This document shows positions 25,189-34,009 of a stretch of DNA of 64,000 bases, piece by piece (position 1 is the stretch's first letter; each line of letters opens with the position of its first letter). The position numbers and the translations under genes were made by a program. The notes below the pieces were generated by a model, which did no database searches, was not told the origin of the DNA, and was given only the letters and a program-made list of their open reading frames with translations. Origin of the DNA: Novosphingobium subterraneum (GTDB lineage: Bacteria > Pseudomonadota > Alphaproteobacteria > Sphingomonadales > Sphingomonadaceae); assembly GCF_000807925.1 (NCBI RefSeq), contig NZ_JRVC01000033.1:1-64000 (forward strand), written 5' to 3'.

Positions 25189-27020
25189 ACCAGCACCCCC
25201 ACCCACTCACGCAGTCGTCGCCATCCTGGGAGGATGCGCGGCTTTCCCCGTGGAGCCGGTTCGGCGACGATGAATGGCGGCTCGATATCCGCACTGCGGG
25301 TCGCCGCGCGGATCAGAAGCGGTTCAGTTGGGCGTTGGCCATGCCGGAGCACACGCGCATCGGGAACAGTGATCATGCTCAGCTTGTCCGCGCCGCCAAG
25401 CACTTCCTCTGGTCGATGCACTATCATCCTCCATCAGGGCGCAAACGCTCGTCTCCGGCGTCGATCCATCACAAAGCAATGTTGCTGCGCGCGCTGCTGG
25501 AATGGATGGCATGCGAAGGACACTCGCGCTTTGCCGGGATCGATCCAGCTTCGGTCGAACAACTTTGCAAATGGTTGCGCAGTCGTCCTGCACGCGCCGG
25601 CGGAGGCAAAGGCAATATCTCAACTGCCACAATCACGAACTATCTGCTCGTGATCAAAGACCTTTATCGTCAGCGGGAAAAGCTGAACGATGCGCCACTG
25701 GTCGATCCGCTGCCGCTGGAAACGACCTATGAGGCCGCCGGCCACACCAGGGCGACCAAGGGCGTCATACCGTTCATCCCCGAAGACGTGGCCGTTGCAA
25801 TCCTGAGCGAAGCCCTGCGGTGGGTCGAGGAGCATGGCGATACGATCGTCGCAGCCGAAACGATCCGCCGCGAAGCGCGAGCGCAGGGTCTGCGGCGCGG
25901 CAAGCGCCAGGCATCTGATCATGTTAGAGCGGCGCTGAGGCTCGCATCGCTGGCCGGACCATCGGGCGAACGGTTCGATGGCGCCTATGCAGTTCGGCAC
26001 GCCGCCGTCCACCTCGTCGAGGCGTGCTATATCTTGATCGCGGGCTTCGTCGGGATGCGGTCCAGCGAAATCCTGTCAATGAAAACAGGGGCAATCGAGC
26101 ATCACCCGATCGGCGAAACCGGCGTTAATCAGGCATATGTCGTGTCCCGGCTGTTCAAGACTGTCGATGATCTCGATGGCCGTAGGGAGCGCTGGGTTGC
26201 CCCGGCACCGGTCGTGCGCGCGGTGGAGCTGCTCGAGCAGCTGAGCGCGCCGCTGCGCGAAGCCTCGGGCCGCGACGATCTGTTCCTGGTGAAGAACACG
26301 CAGTATGGCCAAATCGTGCCGGTGACGCACATGCATATCGCCTGGCGCATCAATGACTTTGCGCGGCATGTCGGCATCCCCGATCATGATGGGAAACCCT
26401 GGAGGTTCAGCACGCACCAGTTCCGTAAGACCTTTGCCCGGTTTATTGCCAGGCGCGACCGTACCCAGCTTCTGGGCCTGGCCGAGCACTTCAAGCATGC
26501 TTCCGTTGCCATGACCGCGCGGGGCTACGTCGGCAACGACTTCGACCTGCATGGCCTCATCGACCACGAAGCCCGCGCCGAAACCGCAGCCGCCCTCGAT
26601 CGCCTGCTCGCCGCGAAACGGCTCGGCGGCAAGATGGGCGAACGTATCGTCGCCGGAAACGCCCGGTTCCGCGGCCGCGCGGGAGAACAGGTACGCCGAG
26701 ACTATGTTGCGTTTATCCTCAAGGAGACTGATCTTCGCATCCATGCCTGCGACTATGGCTGGTGCGTGTTCCAGCAGGAGACCTCCCGCTGCGGCGGCGA
26801 ACTGCAACCGAATGAGGTCGGACGAGCGCCGGCGGTCTGCCTCTCATGCGCCAACATGGTGATCGAAGCGAAGCACGGAGCCTACTGGCGGGATCGCCGG
26901 AGACGCAATGCTGCGCTGTTGCCGGAGGCCAATCCGATGACGGCGGCCGTGCTCAATGAGGCGATCGGACAATGCGAGCGGGTGCTCACGCAAATCGGAG
27001 ATGACGATGGGCAAGGATGA
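25185..27020 (+). CDS. Tyrosine recombinase C of the Tn554-like element
   Basis: A 611-residue recombinase. The catalytic domain includes AGFVGMRSSEILSMKTG (Arg), STHQFRKTFARFIARRD (His-x2-Arg) and EHFKHASVAMTARGYVG (His, Tyr), so the active site looks complete. A C-terminal Cys-rich tail (CDYGWCVFQQETSRCGGEL ... CLSCANM) may bind zinc. Classic Tn554 has two large recombinases; a third of this size places the element in the related trio-with-small-protein group. It overlaps recombinase B by four bases and the small gene by 20. Confidence 0.86.
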   Translation: MNQHPHPLTQSSPSWEDARLSPWSRFGDDEWRLDIRTAGRRADQKRFSWALAMPEHTRIGNSDHAQLVRAAKHFLWSMHYHPPSGRKRSSPASIHHKAMLLRALLEWMACEGHSRFAGIDPASVEQLCKWLRSRPARAGGGKGNISTATITNYLLVIKDLYRQREKLNDAPLVDPLPLETTYEAAGHTRATKGVIPFIPEDVAVAILSEALRWVEEHGDTIVAAETIRREARAQGLRRGKRQASDHVRAALRLASLAGPSGERFDGAYAVRHAAVHLVEACYILIAGFVGMRSSEILSMKTGAIEHHPIGETGVNQAYVVSRLFKTVDDLDGRRERWVAPAPVVRAVELLEQLSAPLREASGRDDLFLVKNTQYGQIVPVTHMHIAWRINDFARHVGIPDHDGKPWRFSTHQFRKTFARFIARRDRTQLLGLAEHFKHASVAMTARGYVGNDFDLHGLIDHEARAETAAALDRLLAAKRLGGKMGERIVAGNARFRGRAGEQVRRDYVAFILKETDLRIHACDYGWCVFQQETSRCGGELQPNEVGRAPAVCLSCANMVIEAKHGAYWRDRRRRNAALLPEANPMTAAVLNEAIGQCERVLTQIGDDDGQG

Positions 27021-27447
27021 TCAGGGGCAGCGCTGGCAATCCGCGGCAAGGAGCTACCGGGCGGCGCTGGCGAGGCTGGTGCGCGGCGAAGGGCGCCACG
27101 CCGACCATGCGGGACGCGTGAAGATCACGCCGACTTCGGTCGCGCGCGAAGCGGGACGCAGTCGCAATCCGCTCTATACGAGCCATCGGGACATCCTCGA
27201 CGAGATCGAAGCTGCGGCAGGACCAGGCACGCCCGCACGCGACCTGGCAGCGCGCATCGCCACGCTCGAGACCGAGCTGACGCACCTCAGGGCCGATGCC
27301 CGGCGTCACGCCGAGGAGCGGCGCGAACTCGCCAGCGAGAACCTGACGCTGTTGCACCGCGCCCGAAGCGCAGAGGATCGGCTCACGGCGCTCCTGCGGC
27401 GAATGCCTGAGGCATCCACCGCAGGTGCCATCATGCAGCCACGCTGA
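27001..27447 (+). CDS. TnpC/DUF6262-like accessory protein
   Basis: A 148-residue protein. The first half has a small HTH-like segment, KITPTSVAREAGRSRNPLYT, the second half is a coiled coil (ARIATLETELTHLRADARRH). That pattern fits the DUF6262/TnpC-type proteins that accompany recombinase trios, thought to influence orientation or efficiency of transposition. Its start overlaps the end of recombinase C. It converges on, and overlaps by 17 bases, the ardC cargo gene. Confidence 0.78.
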   Translation: MTMGKDDQGQRWQSAARSYRAALARLVRGEGRHADHAGRVKITPTSVAREAGRSRNPLYTSHRDILDEIEAAAGPGTPARDLAARIATLETELTHLRADARRHAEERRELASENLTLLHRARSAEDRLTALLRRMPEASTAGAIMQPR

Positions 27448-28330
27448 GTTGTTCGGGCTGCTGCGTATGCATCCAGTCAGCTGCCGCCTGCGCTTTGCTC
27501 GCCAGCGTGAAAATCGCGCGAGCGTCGGCCTTGAGCACGCGTAGCCAGGACGCGATGTACGCCGCATGGTCCGGCCGTGGATGGTGCGCGATACCGAGAT
27601 CTGCCATGACCAAGGCGGCTCCCAGATCTGCGATGGCCTCCTCCGCTGCATATCTGTCCGATCCGAACCTGCCGGACAGATCACGGTCGCAGCGGGACGC
27701 CGCTCCTGTGGCATGCAGACCTTCATGGAAAAGCGTGCCATAATAAGCGGCAGGCTCCCTGAACTGTGCGAAGGGTGGCATTTGCACGCGATCTTCCGAA
27801 GGAATATAGTACGCCTCGTTGCCGCCATGCCGGCACTCAATGCCAAGGTTGCCCCAAAAGATATCGGCGTTCCGCATCCGCGCATCGTCGGACAGGAGAT
27901 CGATGGTTGGTGGAGCATAACCCTCTACCTGCGCCTCGTTGAAAACGCTGTACCCCCGCGCAAACATGCGAGCGCGGCCACGCCCCTCCTGCTCGGAATC
28001 CCGGTCATCGGCATCCTCGCCGCGATCGTTGACCTTCCAGAAGACAATCGTGGTGGCCTGCTCGCCCTTGCGAACCTGGGCTCCCAGCGCTTGCCACTGA
28101 CGATAGCTGGCCCAGCGTCCGGAACTGTAGCCTGCAGCCTGCGCCGCGATCCACAAGCTGAGAATGTTGGATCCCCGGTAAGCCTTGCCGGTGCCGGCGT
28201 TGATGGGGCGCGAGGTCGCTGATCCATCGTGATGCCACGGCATTGTCCACGAGCCCGCCCCTGCCTCGATGGCGGCAACGATCTCGTTGGTGACGCGCGT
28301 GTATATATCGGTGCGTTCTTTGCTGCGCAT
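27431..28330 (-). CDS. ardC: ArdC antirestriction protein, cargo copy
   Basis: A complete 299-residue ArdC. The N-terminal ssDNA-binding domain has PWHHDGSATSRPINAGTGKA and YRQWQALGAQVRKGE; the C-terminal zincin-like domain has FHEGLHATGA (zinc HExxH), EEAIADLGAALVMADLGI and SWLRVLKADARAIF. I start at MRSKERTDIY, 22 codons inside the longest frame. It is related to but clearly different from the resident ardC it helped to split. It lies within the Tn554-like element, so it is cargo. It would replace the antirestriction function lost by the insertion. Confidence 0.92.
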   Translation of the reverse strand: MRSKERTDIYTRVTNEIVAAIEAGAGSWTMPWHHDGSATSRPINAGTGKAYRGSNILSLWIAAQAAGYSSGRWASYRQWQALGAQVRKGEQATTIVFWKVNDRGEDADDRDSEQEGRGRARMFARGYSVFNEAQVEGYAPPTIDLLSDDARMRNADIFWGNLGIECRHGGNEAYYIPSEDRVQMPPFAQFREPAAYYGTLFHEGLHATGAASRCDRDLSGRFGSDRYAAEEAIADLGAALVMADLGIAHHPRPDHAAYIASWLRVLKADARAIFTLASKAQAAADWMHTQQPEQLSVAA

Positions 28331-28408
28331 GATCAGGACTCCCGTCCTGAAATCGCACAGCAGGCCGTACGATGGTTGGGAAACAGCAGCGCGCAAAGGC
28401 CATCGACT

Positions 28409-28443
28409 GTCCTCGAAATGAGGACACTTGCGATGTTACATAC
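28409..28443. repeat. Right terminal repeat of the Tn554-like element
   Basis: Contains the palindrome TGTCCTCGAAATGAGGACA and ends GATGTTACATAC at the CTCGTG flank. Read inward it aligns with the left end at 22146. The left end has two direct TGTCCT copies instead of the palindrome. Confidence 0.65.
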
Positions 28444-29055
28444 CTCGTGCAGAAGAGTGGCCATGTGTGCCGACGCATCCCGAAACTGGGAGAAGTGCGG
28501 CATGAAGATGTGATCGAGATCGATCCGGTAATGCGCATCGTAAGCGCCTTCGGTAACCGGAACGTTCAGGGCTGCCACGAAAGCCTCGGCATGTGCGAGC
28601 CGCTCGCTTTCGGGCAAGACCGCGACCGGGAGGGGCTCATAGCCCTCGACCTGTGCGAGGTTGAACACTGTGAAGGCCCGGGCGAACATGCAGGCAGGGC
28701 CGGCTTGGTCGTCGCCATGATCGTCACTGGCAGGTGAGGCCACCTGCTTCCAGAGCACGACAGTCGTTCCGCGCTCTCCCTTGCGAACTTGCGCGCCAAG
28801 CGCTGCCCATTGACGATAGGTCCCCCAAAGACCGCTGGAGTAGCTGCTCGCCCTTGCGGCGATCCATAGCGCCAGCACGTTGACACCCCGATAACGGCGG
28901 CGTGAGGCAACGTTCTGCGCTCGGGCCGTGGCAGCGCCATCATGATGCCAAGGCATACGCCAATTGCCGGCGCCGGACTCGATGGCAGAAACAATTTCGT
29001 GGGTGATGCGCGAATAGACATCGGCTCGCGGCGTTGAAGGGTGGGTTCGGGACAT
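28444..29055 (-). pseudogene. ardC: ardC, 5' half (resident copy)
   Basis: Encodes the first 204 residues of the resident ArdC: VYSRITHEIVSAIESGAG, PWHHDGAATARAQN, WGTYRQWAALGAQVRKGERG, up to HMATLLHE. After His-Glu the frame runs into the transposon end and stops 36 codons later, giving a 240-residue hybrid product without the zinc site. The remaining 97 codons are at 21849-22139. The ssDNA-binding half may still be made. Confidence 0.9.
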
Positions 29056-29878
29056 GGCGGACCTTTCACGACGGGCAGACAGGAGCTCTCCTCCCCTCCT
29101 TCAGCCCGTGATCCCCACACCCGCTTTCTCTCCCTCCTGTCACACCAGCGAGAGCTGTGGCAGTCTCCTGTGCGGGCTGTTCCAGGGAAACGTTCGATGC
29201 TCGCAACCTGGCCCTGAGGCATCACCTGCTGCGGTTCTGCAAGGCCTCTTCTCGCGCAGCGTCAGCCGCGCCTCATCAGCCCCCGCATTGCCATGCCGGG
29301 CGATGCGGTTCAGCGATGCTGGCGTAAGGCAGCTGACCGACCGGACCCTGACGTCTTGGTTTCCCTCGCGTCGGGTTCCAGAAGCATGTCGAGGAACAAC
29401 GGCAGTAGGCCAGATCAGGGCCTCCGTCGGCGAGCGGGCCGACAGGCAGTGTCCGCACAAGGCTGCCCGCTATCGTGCGGCAGGTGCGCAATGACGCGTG
29501 CCGCTTTGCGATTGTCAAGGTCGACAAGGGTCCCCGATCTGGGCGACTGCGCACCGAACCTCGATCTCTCGCCGGAATCCGGACCGGCTACTGCCGGCAT
29601 AGCTCCGAAAGCTCCAATACCGGCTTGCGAGCCCTGTCGGGGCTGTCTTCGACAGCTGACGGGGCTTGGGCATCGTCCAGGCACTGGATGACCTTGCATG
29701 GCTGTTCGTTGTCCTGCGTCCCTTACTGCGCGATGCAGGGAACAGATTCATCGCCCGGGCCATCAGCTTGGACCGCCCGTCGATCCTGTGGCCGCGAGCG
29801 ATCCCGAAGGGCCTGTCCGAGCATGCTCGGCCGACTGCCTCGAGGGGCCCTCGTGGTATCTCGGCTCGGCGGCAGAAG
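29056..29878. other. No gene seen (823 bp)
   Basis: Several overlapping frames exist on both strands but none has protein-like composition plus a start signal. The left part must hold the ardC promoter; I cannot place it with confidence. Scraps near 29590-29700 on the minus strand (RARKPVLELSELCRQ) could be the tail of a lost gene. Confidence 0.4.
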
Positions 29879-30374
29879 TCACGGAGCGCGCAGGCCAAGC
29901 CGGTCGTCGTCATCGACGAGCGTGACGCGCCCTTCCCACTCCCACAGGACGAGGTTGAGAGCGTCGGCGGGAGCGCCGCGGGCGTAGCTCGACACGACAA
30001 TGCCGACATAGCCTTGCGCAATCGCGGCCTCGGCGAGGTCCTGCGTGGGCACGGGCTTTCCAGAGAGGATCCGGTCCCGCCAGCTTGGGCCGCCAAGCTC
30101 CGCCGGCGCCATGCCGAAGGGCTGGAGTACGGCTGTATCGCGGCCATCCAGCAAAGGCCCGATATCGGCCCGATAGGCTACCAGGGTGGTCGGCTGCAAC
30201 GTGCCGACCTGATTGGCCTCACGCAGTGCCGTCTGAGGCGCAAGCGAAGTATAGAGCGCCGCGCGCCACATGCGATTGAACCGTCCGCCAAACCGGGCAG
30301 CCCCCTTCCCCCGAGAACGGTTCGCGGGACCAGACCGGATTGTGGGCGCGGTAGAGCAGCCCGGCGAAGTGCAT
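29879..30374 (-). pseudogene. RES-domain toxin, frameshifted in a G run
   Basis: Two frames make one RES toxin. The first starts MHFAGLLYRAHNPVWSREPF, four bases before the antitoxin stop is cleared; the second has ARFGGRFNRMWRAALYTSLA, then ALREA and WEWEGRVTLVDDDDRLGL. The shift lies in GGGGG near 30312; removing one G restores a 164-residue protein with the conserved GRFN-x-x-Y-S/T-x8-E pattern. RES toxins degrade NAD. Either the toxin is dead or the extra G is a sequencing error; the antitoxin gene is intact. Confidence 0.8.
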
Positions 30375-30378
30375 GAGG

Positions 30379-30729
30379 CTAGGCGTGAATGCCGGCGTCG
30401 ACAGCGTCGATATAGGCCAGCACGTCATCGGCCCGGTTGTTCTGCACGAGCTGCATTGCGGTCTGGCCCGAGAAGCCCGGCAGCGGCTCGGAGCGGTACC
30501 AGGCATAGGCCAGCAACGCGGACCCGAAGCGCGGCTCGACCTTGTTGAGCACTTCGACCATCTGGCGAAGGCGGCGCTGGGTGCGTGTCGACGCGATCCG
30601 GTCCTTGCGCTGGATCGCGTTCTTGCCGAGGCCCAGCGAGCGTGCCAGTTCGTCGCTGGTGGTGCGCAGCACATCGACGACCTTGCGCGGAGCGAACGCA
30701 CCGTTGTCAGCGTAGTTCTGTATCGCCAT
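30379..30729 (-). CDS. Xre/MbcA/ParS-type antitoxin
   Basis: A 116-residue antitoxin of the DUF2384 family: an N-terminal HTH (VDVLRTTSDELARSLGLGKN) and a C-terminal ParS-like part (RFGSALLAYAWYRSEPLPGF, then GQTAMQLVQNNRADDVLAYI). It precedes the RES toxin by five bases on the same strand. It would bind and neutralise the toxin and repress the operon. Confidence 0.88.
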   Translation of the reverse strand: MAIQNYADNGAFAPRKVVDVLRTTSDELARSLGLGKNAIQRKDRIASTRTQRRLRQMVEVLNKVEPRFGSALLAYAWYRSEPLPGFSGQTAMQLVQNNRADDVLAYIDAVDAGIHA

Positions 30730-31257
30730 TGCAATGCTCCGGAAATTTTGCCGCTATAAAGCGTCATTCCTCGCGGCATTCAATCCGAGGTGTGGTTGGA
30801 AGCGATGTGCGTCAAGGAGAGACAGCTTGCAGCTCGGTCGCGCCTGCAAGCGTTTACGAGGTCGGCATGCACAAGGGCTGAAGCTCGCCCCGGCCTTGCA
30901 GCAACATTTGCGATTTCGTCGGCATGAAGCCATGCGTGGCTGTCGGATATCTCGTGATCGCAAGTGATGTATCTCGCCAGACCGTAGATAGATCGCTCTG
31001 TTCGTAATGAACCGACGCTCCAGCCACCGCCAGCTGCTTGTGTCGGCGCGGAGACTGCCCCGCCCCTGCCCGCACTTCAGCCTCATCCTGGCAGTTCGAG
31101 ATTGCAGACCTAGCATACAAGGTAACCCTGGAGGTCGCCTCAGGCGAGACCCGCGCACCTGGCCTGGTGTTCATGGTCATGGTGTCGTGTCCTGGAGGGA
31201 CCGGCACGCTGCCCCAGAGCGACGGTGGGCGCTGGCCAGCGTGCCGACAAGGCTGGT
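30730..31257. other. No gene seen (528 bp)
   Basis: The left end should hold the promoter of the toxin-antitoxin operon (TTTATAGC near 30752 on the minus strand is a possible -10). The rest shows no convincing coding frame. Confidence 0.4.
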
Positions 31258-33282
31258 TCAGGCGTCGACGGTCTCGCTGGTTGCGACGTCCTCCTCTTGG
31301 GCAGGTTCGTGCTCGACCGGTGCCTCCTCACAGGGCGCGCTCGCGGCGAGCACCCGGAAGCGCATGGCTTCGGGCACCCAGGCGAGTGCTGCTTCCCTGA
31401 TCTCGGGGGCAACAATTGTTTCGCCTGAGAACAGCTTCTCGCAGCTGGCCGAGAGGTCGCTCTTCTTCGAGCCCATGAAGCTTGCTGCCATGGCCGGCCC
31501 GCCGACTTCGCGGACATGGCCGAGCAGGGTCTGCTTGGCTACCCGGTCGAAGTAGTTGGCCGAGGTCGGCCGCCAGTGGCTGGCGACCTTGATCCCCATC
31601 AGGGCGGCGAGATGGTCGTGAAGGTCGATCGGCTCAGGGCCGGGCTGGCCCGCCTTCTTGTCGATCCCCATGCTGGCCTCGAGCGTCTTGGCCATGCACA
31701 AGGCAAGCCAGCTTGCCTTGGCATCGTCGTCGAGCGCGCTGAACGCGGAGAACCGGTCGACCGTGCGGCAGTGCTCGGTCCAGGACAGGTCGAGCGTCTC
31801 GCGCATGTCGGCCATCAGCGTATGCGCCGGGCTTTCCGGGTAGTTGGCGAGGGTGAGCGAGGGCGACGGCGCGCGGAGCGTCGTGCCCAGGGCCTGCGCA
31901 CTGTAGAGCGCACGGGAGTCGGCGATGGCGAAGATCAGGTAGTCGAGTGCGATCGCCGGGTTTGAGGCGAGGTTGATCGCGAGAATGTCGCGGCGCTGGA
32001 CAGCGAGCTCTTCGACCAGCTTCTGCGACAACAGCTTGGGGGCCGTAGCGGCGCTACCGCCCTCCCCTGCTCCGCTGGCACCCTCGCTCGCGTTGGACCC
32101 ACGTGCCTTACGGCGTTCGAGCGGCTTGTCGCTGTAGAGGCCGCTTGCAACCGCAGGCCGGCCATCGGCGCCGATGATCACGAAGCAGCCGACGTTGGCC
32201 TTCATTTCCTCCGGGATCACCGGGGGCTTGTCGTGGAGCGCATCGTAGGCGCTGCTTGCGGCATCCCAGCGCTCCTGGAACTCCGCGGCAGCGGCCTCGT
32301 CGTCTTCGTCGAGGGTTTCGCTTTCCGCTTCGAGCGCCGAGATCGTCTCGAGCAGTTTGTCGGCCTCGACCTGTTCCTCCTCGGTGAGCGGTGCCGGTTC
32401 GAGATGGACCTGGTGGAGGTTTTCGGTCGCGTTATAGGTGACACGGGTCTCGAGGATCGGGCGCACCCAGGCATAACCGGAGGCTTGGGCGATCTCGGCC
32501 GCAAAGGCCTGGAGCTTCTCGCCGGCAATACGCTGGGCAATGTCGGCATCGATCCAGGTCTCGCCGCCGTCCTCGGTGAACAGGTCGCGCTCGATCTTGC
32601 CACCGGCCGCGAGGTAGTCGGCCTCGCTCGCCAGCTTGGCCATCGGCGAGGATGAGCGGATCGCGCTGTGCGTGACCATGCGGCGGATCGAGTCCGGATT
32701 GTTGCCCTGCCAGGAGTTCGACAGCTCGTTCCAGACCATCATCTGGCGCTCGTGATTGGGCGTGGTCGCATAGGCCTTGGCGACGTCGAGGGTGATCTTG
32801 CCCTCTTCGAGCGCGGCGAAGATCGGATCGGCAAGGTCCGCAAGCCGCAGGCGGCCTTCGATGAACCGGCGGGTGCGGCCGAACCGCTTGGCGATCGCGT
32901 CGAGGTCCGCGCCTTCGCCCACGAAGTGCTTGTAGGCGCGAATCTCGTCGGTCGGCGTCATATCGAGGCGAATGACATTCTCGATCAGCGAGAGTTCGGA
33001 CTGCTCGGCGGCATCGATGTCGAGCACCCGGCAGGCGATGGGGTGGTCCTTGGGGAGCTTGCCGGCCGTCAGAAGGAAGTTGAGGGCGCGCAGGCGGCGA
33101 CCGCCTGCGGTCACGTCGAAAAGCCCTCGCTTCTTGGCGGGCACGACGATCAGGTTCTGGAGGAGGCCTTTGGCCTCGATATTGGCGGCCAATTCCTCGA
33201 TGAAGAGGTTGCTGTCTTGTCTGCGGACGTTGGCTTCGGACAAGCGCAGCTTGCCGAGCGGGATCAACTCGATATCGTTCAT
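31258..33282 (-). CDS. Large ParB/RepB/Spo0J-family protein
   Basis: A 674-residue cytosolic protein. Residues 1-100 form a ParB N-terminal domain (LIPLGKLRLSEANVRR, FDVTAGGRRLRALNFLL, ELSLIENVIRLDMTPTDEI), followed by the ParB HTH (IAKRFGRTRRFIEGRLRLAD). The C-terminal 400 residues are acidic and of unknown role. GGRR instead of GERR in the CTP-binding motif is common in this plasmid subfamily. These big proteins are found on sphingomonad plasmids beside ardC and helicase genes and are not paired with ParA here, so they may be regulators or nucleases rather than segregation proteins. I start at MNDIELIPLG, because the 47 codons before it lack protein-like composition. Confidence 0.85.
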   Translation of the reverse strand: MNDIELIPLGKLRLSEANVRRQDSNLFIEELAANIEAKGLLQNLIVVPAKKRGLFDVTAGGRRLRALNFLLTAGKLPKDHPIACRVLDIDAAEQSELSLIENVIRLDMTPTDEIRAYKHFVGEGADLDAIAKRFGRTRRFIEGRLRLADLADPIFAALEEGKITLDVAKAYATTPNHERQMMVWNELSNSWQGNNPDSIRRMVTHSAIRSSSPMAKLASEADYLAAGGKIERDLFTEDGGETWIDADIAQRIAGEKLQAFAAEIAQASGYAWVRPILETRVTYNATENLHQVHLEPAPLTEEEQVEADKLLETISALEAESETLDEDDEAAAAEFQERWDAASSAYDALHDKPPVIPEEMKANVGCFVIIGADGRPAVASGLYSDKPLERRKARGSNASEGASGAGEGGSAATAPKLLSQKLVEELAVQRRDILAINLASNPAIALDYLIFAIADSRALYSAQALGTTLRAPSPSLTLANYPESPAHTLMADMRETLDLSWTEHCRTVDRFSAFSALDDDAKASWLALCMAKTLEASMGIDKKAGQPGPEPIDLHDHLAALMGIKVASHWRPTSANYFDRVAKQTLLGHVREVGGPAMAASFMGSKKSDLSASCEKLFSGETIVAPEIREAALAWVPEAMRFRVLAASAPCEEAPVEHEPAQEEDVATSETVDA

Positions 33283-33538
33283 GGGGGTGCTCCTGAAAGC
33301 CGGATTTGGCCGAGCTCTTCGGCTCACCCCTTCCAGCCCCCCTCCCCTCACGATTTCAGGAATGCCCGATTTCGCGGGAAAGACTGCGCGTCCCAAGGTG
33401 GCTCGCTCGATGCCGTGAGGCATAGATTTTAGATTTATGCCTCACGGCCCGGATCGTCCGCGGAACCCAGATTGCACAACTTGGTTGCGTTTATTGCGAA
33501 TATGCGCTAGGGAATATCGCCATCAGCGGAGAGACACG

Positions 33539-33997
33539 ATGACACTGCCAGCCAATGCCTTGCCCTTCGGCAACAGGCTGCCCTCTGCCGACGATCGCCA
33601 GATCGCCAACCAGCTTCGGCGCATCCTTGCCTCGCAGAAGGCCGGCGAGGCCAAGTTGCGCGTTCCCGATCCAAAGACCAGGAAACCGGTCGAGATCACG
33701 CTGACACCAGCGATGTCGGACCTGTTCCTCGAGTTGTTGCGTCACATCGGGAGCGGGGATGCCGTCACGCTCGTGCCGATCCAGCAGATGTTGACGACGC
33801 AGCAGGCAGCAGATCTGCTTAACATGTCCCGTCCTTACCTGATCAGGTTGATCGAGAAGGGTGACATCCCGCACAGCATGGTAGGACGGCATCGGCGGCT
33901 CAAGGCCGAGGACGTGTTCGCGTACAAGGCGGAGCGCGATAAGATCCGTTCGAAGGCGATGGACGAACTGATTGCGGACGGCTCGGACCTGTATTGA
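33539..33997 (+). CDS. Excisionase-type HTH antitoxin
   Basis: A 152-residue DNA-binding protein. The MerR/excisionase-type helix-turn-helix lies at residues about 88-135: LTTQQAADLLNMSRPYLIRL, then IEKGDIPHSMVGRHRRL. It starts at 33539 (GGAGAG upstream). It is 12 bp ahead of a PIN-domain gene, the standard layout of this toxin-antitoxin type; the HTH protein would be antitoxin and repressor. Confidence 0.85.
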   Translation: MTLPANALPFGNRLPSADDRQIANQLRRILASQKAGEAKLRVPDPKTRKPVEITLTPAMSDLFLELLRHIGSGDAVTLVPIQQMLTTQQAADLLNMSRPYLIRLIEKGDIPHSMVGRHRRLKAEDVFAYKAERDKIRSKAMDELIADGSDLY

Positions 33998-34009
33998 TCT
34001 GAACCTGCC

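Larger units (their letters stand above)
22146..28443. mobile_element. Tn554-like recombinase-trio element with ardC cargo, 6,298 bp
   Basis: It contains three overlapping tyrosine recombinase genes, a small TnpC/DUF6262-like gene and an ardC gene. Its ends are imperfect inverted repeats: GTAGGTCCCATCC...GTGTCCT from 22146, and GTATGTAACATCG...GTGTCCT read inward from 28443. CTCGTG flanks both sides. Removing the element plus one CTCGTG restores a complete ardC frame, so the boundaries are set by sequence. The gene set matches Tn554 (TnpA, TnpB, TnpC) with an extra recombinase. The ends also carry repeated GTCCT/GAGGAC motifs that could be recombinase arm sites. Confidence 0.88.

Noticed and set aside
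22146..28443. Calling the larger trio a classic RIT element
   Set aside because: Its recombinases are 377, 590 and 611 residues with a TnpC-like fourth gene and a 6-bp flank, which is closer to Tn554. The element at 36.4-40.1 kb is the classic RIT.
21849..29055. Reading the two ardC pieces as independent duplicate remnants
   Set aside because: The pieces are exactly complementary, share CTCGTG at the cut and restore a 300-codon frame, so one interrupted gene is the simpler reading.
32668..33432. 254-codon plus-strand frame
   Set aside because: Antisense shadow of the ParB-like gene, whose domains are clear.
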